Origin: SIG622 sp045596605
GTDB taxonomy: Bacteria > Bacillota > Clostridia > Oscillospirales > CAG-382
Direction: 5' to 3'
Assembly (NCBI GenBank): GCA_045596605.1
Contig: JAZOCR010000115.1
Coordinates: 1-15,863, forward strand
DNA length: 15,863 nt
The position numbers and the translations under genes were made by a program. Below are positions 6,379 to 13,844 of this stretch, piece after piece; position 1 is the stretch's first letter, and each line of letters begins with the position of its first letter. The notes beneath the pieces were generated by a model. It did no database searches, had not been told where the DNA came from, and saw only the letters and a list, made by a program, of their open reading frames with translations.

Positions 6379-7923
6379 ATGGAAAATTATCTTCCCGTCT
6401 ATGAAAAAGTACTTTACGAAAAAGCAGAAAAATCCTTAATTACAGAGGTGTCGTTGCCTGAATATCTACCGAACATTTCAAAGGTTGTAAAGGTGTCGGT
6501 TATGCCTGCAGTATCGGCAACCGAAGCTTCTGAGGATTCACTTTCCGCAAGAGGCAGAGCTGTGTTTGGCGTAGTTTACGTTTCGGACTTCCGTGATAAG
6601 CTCAAGTGTGCGGTGTTCCCCTGCGAGTTTTCCCATACCTTCCCTGTAAGAGGGCTTAAGGCAGAGCTCGGGGACGACGGATTTGCAGAATGCTATGCCT
6701 TTGCGTCGGAGGAAAAAGCAACGGTGCTTACTCCGAGAAAGCTTTCTCTTTCCTGTAAGGTGACGGTACTTGCAGAGGCTATGGCTCAAAAAAAGAATGA
6801 CGTTTTTGACCCGGAGGAAAACGAAAGCCTTAAAAAGCTTACAAGTGACATTGGAGTTCTGAAGATTTCCCAGCTTCCACCGGCTGAAATACGTATTGAC
6901 GAAAATATAAATCTCGAAGCCGGTATGCCTCAGGCTCAGGAAATAGTCTTTGCCGACTGTAATTTATCCGTTGAAAGCACAGAGGTGTCGGAGGGAATGT
7001 GTACATATAGGGGTAGTGCGGTATTCAACTGTATGTATCTCGGTGACGACGGTGGCGAGGGAGCGGAATACATATCACTTTCAAAATCAATTCCTTTTTC
7101 CGTTCAGACAAATTCCGGGGGGCTTTCACAGGATACTTATATACTGTGCCGCACTTCCTTGTCAGGTATTTCAGCAGATGCGGTATCAGATAGCTACGGA
7201 GAGTCAAAAATCATTTCCGTATCAATAAACGGGAGCATCAGTTCAAAGGCATACAGCACAAGAAATGCTACTGTGTGTGAAGACGTTTTCTGCACGATGT
7301 ATCCTTGCGAATGTGAAGTAAAAGAGCTTTTATATGATTGCTTTGCGGGAAGCTACTGTGAAAAAATAACAGCCCGTGAAAGCGTTCACGCAAACCTTGG
7401 AAATATGACGGATATAATATCGCAGAGTGGGTCGGTGAACGTGCTGTCTGCGGAAGCTGTGGACTCAAGGCTTGTGATTAATGCAAGAGCAAACGTAAAA
7501 ATTACCGGAACAAACGAGCTTGGTGGCATAGAATGTTCAAGCTGTAGCTTCCCGGTAAAGCTTCCCTATTCAAGAAGCTTTGAAGGCAGGCACGAGAAGT
7601 ATAAGTTTGATACAAGTATTGACGTTCTTGACTGCAGATGCCGTATAGAAAACGGCGAGGTAAAATGCGAGCTTGAGCTTATGTGCTCAACTGCGGCACT
7701 TGCAAGAAGCCATGTGAGAGCGGTTACGGCGGTGCAGATAGACGACAGCACAGAGCTTTTAAAGGATAAATCTGAGTATATAATCTATTATCCGGACGCC
7801 CGTGATACCTTATGGTCAACCGCTAAAAAATACCGGGTGTCTCCATCTGAGCTTATGGCAATAAACGGAATGAAAAATCATTCTGATATCGTGGGAAAGA
7901 AAACTCTTGTTATTCCGAGATAA
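6379..7923 (+). CDS. sipL: SipL-type spore coat morphogenetic protein (DUF3794/SPOCS repeats plus C-terminal LysM)
   Basis: Protein of 514 residues close in length and layout to Clostridioides difficile SipL, the functional counterpart of SpoVID, which binds SpoIVA and is needed to bring coat layers to the forespore. DUF3794-like beta-rich repeats lie at about residues 35-130, 180-275 and 315-400; the second starts after the linker motif QLPPAEIRIDENINLEAG. A LysM domain lies at the C-terminus (about 465-513), with YPDARDTLWSTAKKYRVSPSELMAINGM resembling the classical GDTLWSIAKKY. There is no signal peptide or membrane helix, as expected for a mother-cell cytosolic coat protein. AAAGGAG sits eight bases before the ATG. 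It follows the spoVM-like gene by 102 bp with a sigma-E-like promoter in between and converges on spoIID. Confidence in the family is high; the number of repeats is my reading of the pattern. Confidence 0.9.
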   Translation: MENYLPVYEKVLYEKAEKSLITEVSLPEYLPNISKVVKVSVMPAVSATEASEDSLSARGRAVFGVVYVSDFRDKLKCAVFPCEFSHTFPVRGLKAELGDDGFAECYAFASEEKATVLTPRKLSLSCKVTVLAEAMAQKKNDVFDPEENESLKKLTSDIGVLKISQLPPAEIRIDENINLEAGMPQAQEIVFADCNLSVESTEVSEGMCTYRGSAVFNCMYLGDDGGEGAEYISLSKSIPFSVQTNSGGLSQDTYILCRTSLSGISADAVSDSYGESKIISVSINGSISSKAYSTRNATVCEDVFCTMYPCECEVKELLYDCFAGSYCEKITARESVHANLGNMTDIISQSGSVNVLSAEAVDSRLVINARANVKITGTNELGGIECSSCSFPVKLPYSRSFEGRHEKYKFDTSIDVLDCRCRIENGEVKCELELMCSTAALARSHVRAVTAVQIDDSTELLKDKSEYIIYYPDARDTLWSTAKKYRVSPSELMAINGMKNHSDIVGKKTLVIPR

Positions 7924-7945
7924 TTAAATAAGTCAACATAAAACT

Positions 7946-7988
7946 GCACTCCCGATTGGACATATCCAAAAGGGAGTGCGGTATTTTA
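7946..7988. terminator. Bidirectional terminator between sipL and spoIID
   Basis: GCACTCCC (7946-7953) pairs with GGGAGTGC (7972-7979), and inside it TTGGA pairs with TCCAA around a CATA loop. T-rich tails lie on both sides (GTATTTTATT on plus, AGTTTTATG on minus). It serves both convergent genes. Confidence 0.85.
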
Positions 7989-8007
7989 TTATCTTAAAAC
8001 TTTTTAA

Positions 8008-9189
8008 TCAGCTTCCGGCTATGCCGAAGGAAATGCCGGGGTAATAATATTTCAATATTTCATAAAAGCTGTGATTTTCCTGAGCCATAGCTACTGCACC
8101 AAGCTGACTCATTCCCACGCCGTGACCGTAGCCTTTTGTGTTAAATGTAATAACATCGTCGGTGTAGCTTATTGAAAAGTTAGTACTTTTAAGCCCGAAT
8201 ATATTCTTTATTGTGTTTCCGCTGATGCTTGTTCCTGCTATTTCAATAAAATCCACACGCCCTGACGCTGTTCTGGTTATCCCGGATACCCACTGGTGAA
8301 ACGGCGATGTTTCATAGCCGGAAGCATCTGTTACATTTGCGTTTTTAAGCTTCTCTATAAATTGTTTTTTAGTAAAGCTTTTACTTTCATTCACCTGGGA
8401 TTTCAGCGAGTCGTTTTCAAGCTCGTTTGTTTTTACAGAAACCAGATAATCAACGCTTCCTCCCCATACCTCCTTGCTTGAGGCGGTATACTCACCGCTT
8501 GAAGCGTGAAAGGCGGCAACAATCGGTTTTGAATTGTAAAGCATAATTATACCTCTTGTTGCATCTGCGGCGTCTTTTGCGTTGTCATAGCACTTTGCAC
8601 CGGCGTCACCGTATTTTTCTATATATTCCTCCCTTGTTACAAAGCTTTGACAGTGGGCGGGACTCGTACATATATCCGCTCCTGCGTGAGAGGACTTATC
8701 CTTTGTTAAGATAAGGTTTGCCGCAAGAGTTCGGCAGGCGACAGCCTGTGCCCTGAGCGCTTCCGTTGGTGATGCGGCGGGCATTTCTGCCGCAACAACT
8801 CCTGCAACGTAAGAGTCAAGAGGGATTTCTTTTATTACGTTTTCATTGTGAAAAAGGAGCTTTACCGTTTTTATTTCTGAATAGTCGTAAAACACCTCTG
8901 TGGCTTTGGATGCTTCATCAGTGGCTTTTTGCGTTTCTTCTGCAGGCTGATTTTCGTTTGGAATCATCTCTTTCTTTTCGCTGCTTTCTGATGCTTTGAT
9001 GCTTGTCTGAGTGCCGGAATAAATGCTTGACAGTGACATATACAGGGTATCAGAATAATCTGCGCCGGCTTCTTTTGCATTGGTATTTAAGTTGCCTTTT
9101 AAAGCAAAGGTCAACAGAACCCCAGCAGAGCACATACACATTGTTGCCATAGTGATTCTTAATCTTATACGCTTTTGTTTTCTGTTCAT
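8008..9189 (-). CDS. spoIID: Stage II sporulation protein D, SpoIID/LytB family lytic transglycosylase
   Basis: Peptidoglycan hydrolase of the engulfment machinery; it cleaves glycan strands denuded of stem peptides and works with SpoIIP and SpoIIM at the mother-cell membrane. It has 393 residues: a basic start and one membrane helix (about 12-31), a Ser/Glu/Lys-rich linker (about 60-100), then the SpoIID domain. The presumed catalytic glutamate is E135 in VVAAEMPA. H168, C174 (ICTSP), H179 and C180 (AHCQS) match the His/Cys zinc-site region known from the C. difficile enzyme. The downstream signatures AAFHASSGEYT, EVWGG, PFHQWV and GHGVGMSQLGA are all present. AGAGGAAAC precedes the ATG. A sigma-E-like promoter with exact spacing lies upstream, consistent with the mother-cell regulation known in Bacillus. 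The linker makes it longer than many SpoIID proteins (about 340). SpoIIP, SpoIIM and spoIIR are not in the window. Confidence 0.93.
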   Translation of the reverse strand: MNRKQKRIRLRITMATMCMCSAGVLLTFALKGNLNTNAKEAGADYSDTLYMSLSSIYSGTQTSIKASESSEKKEMIPNENQPAEETQKATDEASKATEVFYDYSEIKTVKLLFHNENVIKEIPLDSYVAGVVAAEMPAASPTEALRAQAVACRTLAANLILTKDKSSHAGADICTSPAHCQSFVTREEYIEKYGDAGAKCYDNAKDAADATRGIIMLYNSKPIVAAFHASSGEYTASSKEVWGGSVDYLVSVKTNELENDSLKSQVNESKSFTKKQFIEKLKNANVTDASGYETSPFHQWVSGITRTASGRVDFIEIAGTSISGNTIKNIFGLKSTNFSISYTDDVITFNTKGYGHGVGMSQLGAVAMAQENHSFYEILKYYYPGISFGIAGS

Positions 9190-9223
9190 TTACGTTTCCT
9201 CTCTTTATGTGAATTTTTGGTAC

Positions 9224-9252
9224 ATTATATTCACAAAGGGTTTTTCATATTC
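9224..9252 (-). promoter_or_regulatory. Sigma-E-like promoter of spoIID
   Basis: Minus strand GAATATG (9252-9246), 14-bp spacer, AATATAAT (9231-9224), about 35 bp before the start codon. Spacing equals the sigma-E optimum; the -10 matches CATACAAT in six of eight positions and the -35 matches (G/T)(A/C)ATA(A/T)(A/T) in six of seven. Confidence 0.65.
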
Positions 9253-9261
9253 CGCATGTAC

Positions 9262-9290
9262 TTGAATTTGGGGAAGAGGTATGATATAAT
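9262..9290 (+). promoter_or_regulatory. Sigma-A promoter of the DUF6485 gene
   Basis: TTGAAT (9262-9267), 17 bp, TATAAT (9285-9290). The start of transcription would be near 9297, leaving a leader of only about 15 nt that is almost all ribosome binding site. It lies back to back with the spoIID promoter, nine bp away. Confidence 0.85.
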
Positions 9291-9311
9291 CACGTAAAAA
9301 GGAGTGATAAA

Positions 9312-9545
9312 ATGAGCTGTAATAAAAAGAAGCATTTTTGTACCTGCCGTGACAGAGAGTGCCAGTTTAATCCGAATAATCCTGCGACATACTGCCACTC
9401 GTGCGATGAATGCGTAAGTAAGAATCTTAAAAACGGAGAAATTCCGAGTTGTTTTTTCAGAAAGGTGAAGGACGACCTTATGGGAGTTGAGGAGTTTACC
9501 TTTGAAAGCTTTGTGAAATTCTGGAACGAAAACAAAAAGGCATAA
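9312..9545 (+). CDS. DUF6485-like small Cys-rich protein
   Basis: Protein of 77 residues with seven cysteines in the first 47: CNKKKHFCTCRDREC, then YCHSCDEC, then PSCFF. The pattern followed by KNLKNGEIPSCFF resembles the DUF6485 family of Firmicutes, whose function is unknown and which probably binds metal. The C-terminal third (about 50-77) has no Cys, is acidic and aromatic, and may form a helix. AAGGAG lies seven bases before the ATG, and a near-consensus promoter is directly upstream, so it is a monocistronic, probably constitutive vegetative gene. It stands between spoIID and a DUF554 gene that both face away or converge, so context gives no hint of its role. A hairpin follows at 9552-9576. 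Confidence 0.8.
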   Translation: MSCNKKKHFCTCRDRECQFNPNNPATYCHSCDECVSKNLKNGEIPSCFFRKVKDDLMGVEEFTFESFVKFWNENKKA

Positions 9546-9576
9546 AAATAACCGTACACGAGTCTTTCGTGTACGG
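9544..9576 (-). terminator. Hairpin terminator between the DUF6485 and DUF554 genes
   Basis: CCGTACACGA (9552-9561) and TCGTGTACGG (9567-9576) form a perfect 10-bp stem with a 5-nt loop. The U-rich tail (TTATTTTTA) lies on the minus side, so it serves the DUF554 gene best; on the plus side the tail is poor. Confidence 0.8.
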
Positions 9577-9592
9577 CATAGTAAAATTGTGA

Positions 9593-10300
9593 TTACATAA
9601 AAAGACAAAGAAGCATCGGAAGAAACATTGCAGGAAGCATATTCATAACCTTGATTTTTGTAACACCTATAAGGTTAAGACCGATGCCGATAATAAGTAT
9701 CGAGCCTGCGCAGGTCATTTCCGCAATAAGCACGTCGCCTGCGAACAGCGGTGCTAAAACGCCTGCGAGAAGCACTAATGCCCCTTGGAAAACCAATACG
9801 AAAATTGCTGACAGCATAACACCGAAGCCGAGGGTTGAAGCGAAAACGCAGGAGGAAACAAGGTCCAGCATTGCCTTTGTGTAAAGCATTGTGTTATCGC
9901 CGTAAAGACCGGCGTTCAGCGAGCCTACTATAGTCATCGCACCCACGCAGAACACAAGTGAGCTTGTTACAAAGCCCTGCGCAAGACTTGGCGAATTGCC
10001 ATCGTCTTTTTTGAATTTGTTTTCGATTTTTGCACCCAAAAGGTTTAATCTTTCGTCAAGCCTAAGAAGCGTTCCGATTACGGTTCCGATAACAACGGAA
10101 AGTATCATAATAAGGGTGTTCTGCCCCTTCATTGCACCCTGTACGCCTATAAAAAGTGTACACAATCCGAGTCCCTGCATAAGTAAATCAGAAAGGGATT
10201 TCGGAATTGCTTTCTTAAAAAGTATTCCAATAAGGCTTCCGAGAAGCACTGTTCCGACGTTTGCAAATACGCCGCTCATATTTGAAAGTATCTGTAGCAT
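9593..10300 (-). CDS. DUF554 family integral membrane protein (YdfK/YqgA-like)
   Basis: Protein of 235 residues with about seven predicted membrane helices, matching the DUF554 family in length and motifs: ANVGTVLLGSLIGILFKKAIP near the start, QGLGLCTLFIGVQGAM, GTLLRLDERLN ahead of a short charged loop (KIENKFKKDDGNS, about 90-102), GFVTSSLVFCVGAMTIVGSLNAGL, and YTKAMLDLVSSCVFASTLGFGV. The function is unknown; a transport role has been supposed. ATG 10300 is chosen because TGGAGA lies ten bases upstream; a Met at position 8 lacks such a site. It is monocistronic, with its own near-consensus promoter and terminator. Nothing near it suggests a substrate. Confidence 0.9.
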   Translation of the reverse strand: MLQILSNMSGVFANVGTVLLGSLIGILFKKAIPKSLSDLLMQGLGLCTLFIGVQGAMKGQNTLIMILSVVIGTVIGTLLRLDERLNLLGAKIENKFKKDDGNSPSLAQGFVTSSLVFCVGAMTIVGSLNAGLYGDNTMLYTKAMLDLVSSCVFASTLGFGVMLSAIFVLVFQGALVLLAGVLAPLFAGDVLIAEMTCAGSILIIGIGLNLIGVTKIKVMNMLPAMFLPMLLCLFM

Positions 10301-10335
10301 ATTTTTCTATTCTCCAAAATATTTTTCAATATAGG

Positions 10336-10364
10336 ATTATATACTTTCAATAATGAAAAATCAA
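10336..10364 (-). promoter_or_regulatory. Sigma-A promoter of the DUF554 gene
   Basis: Minus strand TTGATT (10364-10359), 17 bp, TATAAT (10341-10336), about 30 bp before the start codon. The rest of the 219-bp gap to htrA is AT-rich; I see no convincing promoter for htrA in it. Confidence 0.85.
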
Positions 10365-10519
10365 TACCCATAAAGAAAATTTTGGAAAATTTGTTTTCTT
10401 TCCAAAGAACTTCAGACAAAACACTTCAATTATCACATAAATTTCACACAGGTAACATAAGCGTTTCAATATTAGGGTTTAAAATATAAGCACAGCATAA
10501 GAAACGGAGGTTTAATGCT

Positions 10520-12130
10520 ATGTTGAACGATAATGAATTTAATGAAAATGAAAATTTCAACTTTTCCGATGGCAGCGCCGAAGGTGGCAATACACCTGAA
10601 AATATGCAGACCGAAAACAGCAATATAAGTGAGAATTCAGCAAAGGATTTTAGTATGCAAGTCCAGGATTCTCCGGAAAGTAAACCTGTTGAAAATCCCA
10701 ATGTCAATCCTATAAATGATAATTTATACGGCACATATCAAAATAACAGCTATAGTCAAAGCAGTGCAAATTCTTATAGCGATGAACATCACGCCCCTTA
10801 TGGACAAACCAATCAGTCACAAAACAGTGCCGGAATAAGATACGATGCAGATAAAAGCAACGGTGACGGAAACTACACCTGGAATTATTACGGTTCGCAG
10901 AGCGGACAGATGCCGGGTAAAACCCACGAAAAGAGAAGAAGCAAGGGATTTGTCGCTTTTATGGCTGTTGTGGTTGCTTTTGTGGTGGTCGGAACAGCGG
11001 CGCTTTCTGCGGTAATTACATCAAATTACATTAAAACCGGAAGGGTTACCACGTTTTCTGAAAGCGTAGAAGAATATAAGAAGCCGGTCATAGGTCAAAA
11101 TAATGCAAATAATTCAAATGAACCGCAGCAGACAATAGGCACTGTAATTGACAACGGCAACGCACTTTCAAAGCAAGCTATTGCGGTGAAATGCAAGCCG
11201 TCCTCTGTAGGTATTGAGGTTACGTCTAAGTCATACAGTATTTACGGATATTCCTATCAGACAAGCGGTGTGGGTTCAGGCTTTATTCTTACGGAAGACG
11301 GATATATCGCAACAAATCATCACGTTATTGAAGATGCGGATAAAATCACGGTGCAGCTTGACGACGGTACAAAGCACGACGCAGTTCTTATAGGCTCTGA
11401 CTCTATTACCGACCTTGCAGTACTGAAAATTGAGGCTTCAGGTCTTATTCCTATGGAAATAGGAGATTCAGATAAGATGGTTGTAGGTGACAGTGTAATT
11501 GCTATCGGTACACCTGCCGGAATTGAATTTGCAGGAACTGTTACTGACGGTATTATTTCGGCAATCAACCGTAATGTTGAAATAACCAACGAAAGAGGAA
11601 CTATTGTAAAGACCATGACGCTTATGCAGACAAATGCTGCAATAAACCCCGGAAACTCCGGCGGTCCTCTCATAAACGATATGGGACAGGTTATCGGAAT
11701 AAATACACTCAAGCTTACTTCAAGCTACGAGGGTATAGGCTTCTCTATCCCGATAAACAGTGCAGTTAAAATTTTCAATCAGCTTATTTCCGACGGCAAG
11801 GTTTCCGAATATGATAACAGCTTTGTATCCGGCAACGGTGCAATCGGTATAACACAGTACGCCGAGGTAAGCAAGCAGGAAGCAGAATATTACGGAATTC
11901 CCGAAGGAATTATAGTAATTCAGATAAAAAATACAAGCTCTGCCGTATCTGCAGGACTCAGACGAGGCGACATGATAATAGGCTTCTGCGGAACAGAAGT
12001 GAAAACGGTTGACGAGCTTAACAAGCTGAAATCCAAGTATAAAGCGGGTGACCAGGTTACTCTCAGGATTTACCGTGACGGTGAAGGCGAAAAGGATATA
12101 ACCTTTAATCTTGATATTATGGATTCTTAA
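10520..12130 (+). CDS. htrA: HtrA/DegP-like membrane-anchored serine protease (S1C) with PDZ domain
   Basis: Envelope quality-control protease of 536 residues. It has an unusually long cytosolic N-terminus (about 1-140), rich in Asn, Ser, Gln and Tyr, and one membrane helix (about 144-166, FVAFMAVVVAFVVVGTAALS). A Ser/Asn/Gln-rich linker leads to a trypsin-like domain from about residue 215. The catalytic triad is H268 in ATNHHVIE, D298 in SITDLAVLKI and S380 in NPGNSGGPL. One PDZ domain lies at about 435-530, with the segment SAVSAGLRRGDMIIGFCGTEV. The ATG at 10520 follows CGGAGG by nine bases; another ATG at 10515 is out of frame. It is flanked by the divergent DUF554 gene and a strong terminator, so it is monocistronic. 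No CssR-like or other operator was recognised. The family is certain; substrates are unknown. Confidence 0.95.
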   Translation: MLNDNEFNENENFNFSDGSAEGGNTPENMQTENSNISENSAKDFSMQVQDSPESKPVENPNVNPINDNLYGTYQNNSYSQSSANSYSDEHHAPYGQTNQSQNSAGIRYDADKSNGDGNYTWNYYGSQSGQMPGKTHEKRRSKGFVAFMAVVVAFVVVGTAALSAVITSNYIKTGRVTTFSESVEEYKKPVIGQNNANNSNEPQQTIGTVIDNGNALSKQAIAVKCKPSSVGIEVTSKSYSIYGYSYQTSGVGSGFILTEDGYIATNHHVIEDADKITVQLDDGTKHDAVLIGSDSITDLAVLKIEASGLIPMEIGDSDKMVVGDSVIAIGTPAGIEFAGTVTDGIISAINRNVEITNERGTIVKTMTLMQTNAAINPGNSGGPLINDMGQVIGINTLKLTSSYEGIGFSIPINSAVKIFNQLISDGKVSEYDNSFVSGNGAIGITQYAEVSKQEAEYYGIPEGIIVIQIKNTSSAVSAGLRRGDMIIGFCGTEVKTVDELNKLKSKYKAGDQVTLRIYRDGEGEKDITFNLDIMDS

Positions 12131-12167
12131 TATTGCAATTTTCGTATATGATACTCTCCTTAAAATT

Positions 12168-12214
12168 ACAGAAGGTACGAAGGTCGGATTCCGGCTTTCG
12201 TATTTTCTGTTTTT
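12168..12214 (+). terminator. Rho-independent terminator after htrA
   Basis: A long hairpin with three helical segments, ACAGAA/TTCTGT, TACGAA/TTCGTA and CGGA/TCCG, separated by small bulges (12168-12210), followed by TTTT. Confidence 0.88.
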
Positions 12215-12269
12215 ATGTGGTTTGACATAAGTTTTTTTACTACAAAAGAATAAGTTTTGCATTATTTTC

Positions 12270-12298
12270 TTGCTTTTTTGGAAGATATGTGTTATACT
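12270..12298 (+). promoter_or_regulatory. Sigma-A promoter of the dehydrogenase-smpB-yifB unit
   Basis: TTGCTT (12270-12275), 17 bp, TATACT (12293-12298), 50 bp before the start codon. A TATAAT word at 12303-12308 has no -35 at proper spacing. Confidence 0.65.
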
Positions 12299-12347
12299 TG
12301 GATATAATTGTATTTGAGGGTAAAGTATTAACAGAAATGGTGATAAA

Positions 12348-13292
12348 ATGAAAATCGTAATTCTTGATGCAAGTGCACTTAATCCCGGAGATTTGTCCTG
12401 GGGAAAATTTGAAGAGCTCGGAACGCTTTCCGTCTACGATCGTACCTCTCCGGAGCAGGTCGTCGAGAGGGTAAAGGGAGCACAGATGGTTATAACCAAC
12501 AAGGTTGTTATAGGCAAAGACGAGCTTTCGCAGATGCCTGACTGCAAATATATCGGCGTTCTTGCAACCGGATATAACGTTGTTGATATAGCAGAAGCAA
12601 GAAAACGTGGCATTGACGTAACAAACGTTCCTGCTTATTCAACGGATTCCGTTGCACAGCTTGTTTTTGCACTGCTTCTTGAATGTGAGCATAAGACATC
12701 ACGTCATAATGAGCTTGCTCATGAAAAGTGGTCTGATTGCCCGATTTTTTGCCTTTATGAAAGTCCCATTTATGAAATTGCCGGCAAAACCTTTGGAATT
12801 TTCGGATACGGCTCAATAGGCACGAAGGTTGCAAAAATCGCAAAAGCCTTCGGTATGCGTGTTATAGTTTGCTCCAGAACAAGAAAAGACGACGATACCG
12901 TGGAATGGGTAGACGAAAGCACACTTCTTCGTGAAAGCGACTACCTTTCGCTGCACTGTCCACTTACCGAAAAGACGGATAAATTCATTAATGCAGAGCG
13001 TATTTCCATGATGAAAGATGGTGCGGTAATAATAAACACCACGAGAGGTGGGACTGTTGACGAGCAGGCGGTTGCAAAGGCACTTGAGTGCGGAAAGCTT
13101 CGTGCGTTCTGCGCAGACGTTCTCTCAAGTGAGCCACCGAAAAAGGACAACCCCCTTCTTCTTGCACCCAACTGTATAATTACGCCTCATATTGCGTGGG
13201 CAACAATTGAAGCGAGAACACGCCTTATGAATGAAGCCTATGAAAATGCGGCGGCATTTGTACGTGGCGAAAAGAGAAACGTTATAAACTGA
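12348..13292 (+). CDS. D-isomer-specific 2-hydroxyacid dehydrogenase (glycerate dehydrogenase-like)
   Basis: Cytosolic NAD(P)H-dependent enzyme of 314 residues that reduces 2-oxoacids such as hydroxypyruvate or glyoxylate to D-hydroxyacids; the exact substrate cannot be read from sequence. The N-terminal substrate domain holds NKVVIGKDELSQMP and the signature LATGYNVVDIAEARKRGI. The Rossmann domain has GYGSIG (153-158). Catalytic residues are R233 in TTRGG, E262 in SSEPP and H281 in TPHIAWA, where the His-x-x-Trp spacing is kept. The second Rossmann strand ends VIVCSRTR rather than in Asp, which in this superfamily often goes with NADP use (inference). The ribosome binding region (AATGGTGATAAA) is weak. 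The stop is UGA, followed 39 bp later by smpB in the same frame. Confidence 0.92.
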   Translation: MKIVILDASALNPGDLSWGKFEELGTLSVYDRTSPEQVVERVKGAQMVITNKVVIGKDELSQMPDCKYIGVLATGYNVVDIAEARKRGIDVTNVPAYSTDSVAQLVFALLLECEHKTSRHNELAHEKWSDCPIFCLYESPIYEIAGKTFGIFGYGSIGTKVAKIAKAFGMRVIVCSRTRKDDDTVEWVDESTLLRESDYLSLHCPLTEKTDKFINAERISMMKDGAVIINTTRGGTVDEQAVAKALECGKLRAFCADVLSSEPPKKDNPLLLAPNCIITPHIAWATIEARTRLMNEAYENAAAFVRGEKRNVIN

Positions 13293-13331
13293 AATATGAT
13301 TTTTCACTTTCCCGGAAAGGAGAGATTTCGA

Positions 13332-13811
13332 ATGGCTGAAAAAAAGACAAAAGACGATATTTTTATAGCCGCCCAGAACAAAAAAGCAAATCACGATTAC
13401 TTTATACTTGAAACCTATGAAGCGGGAATTGAGCTGTACGGAACAGAAGTAAAAAGTATCAGAGCGAGTGCAGTGAACATGAAGGACTCATACTGCTTTA
13501 TAGAAAAGGGCGAGCTTTATATGTCCGGAGTTCATATAAGTCCCTATGAAAAAGGGAATATTTTCAATAAAGAGCCGCTGAGAGTAAGAAAGCTTCTTAT
13601 GCACAAAAAGGAAATTATGAAGCTTTTCGGCAAGGTGGGAACAGAGGGGGTAACTCTCGTTCCGCTTAAAATGTATTTCAAGGGCTCAAGAGTTAAGGTT
13701 GAGATAGGACTTTGCAAGGGTAAAAAGCTGTACGACAAGCGTGATACCGAGGCAAAAAAACAGGCTATACGTGACATTGAAAGATACAGCAAGGGTGCGG
13801 ACAGATATTGA
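13332..13811 (+). CDS. smpB: SsrA-binding protein SmpB
   Basis: tmRNA partner of trans-translation; it binds the tRNA-like end of SsrA and takes it into the A site of stalled ribosomes. It has 159 residues, typical of the family. Signatures: NKKANHDYFILETYEAGIEL, GTEVKSIRASAVNMKDSYC, VHISPYEKGN, LRVRKLLMHKKEI, TLVPLKMYFKGSRVKVEIGLCKGKK and the basic tail KRDTEAKKQAIRDIERYSKG that binds the decoding centre. I choose ATG 13332 because AAAGGAGAG lies seven bases upstream; an in-frame ATG at 13296 adds residues not seen in the family and overlaps that site. It stops with UGA, 33 bp before yifB. No ssrA gene is visible in the window. Confidence 0.96.
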   Translation: MAEKKTKDDIFIAAQNKKANHDYFILETYEAGIELYGTEVKSIRASAVNMKDSYCFIEKGELYMSGVHISPYEKGNIFNKEPLRVRKLLMHKKEIMKLFGKVGTEGVTLVPLKMYFKGSRVKVEIGLCKGKKLYDKRDTEAKKQAIRDIERYSKGADRY

Positions 13812-13844
13812 TTTGACATTTTCAAAAACAAGGAGATTTTAATT

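Noticed and set aside
9231..9608. Minus-strand 125-codon open frame across the DUF6485 gene
   Set aside because: It lies antisense to a well-supported gene, overlaps a terminator and two promoters, and its translation shows no recognisable domain.
12337..12351. Four-codon upstream frame (M-V-I-K-stop) overlapping the dehydrogenase start as a leader peptide
   Set aside because: No ribosome binding site at suitable distance and no attenuator-like structure; overlap by ATGA is likely chance.
13296..13331. ATG 13296 as smpB start
   Set aside because: It would add 12 residues absent in the family and place the strong AAAGGAGAG inside the gene.
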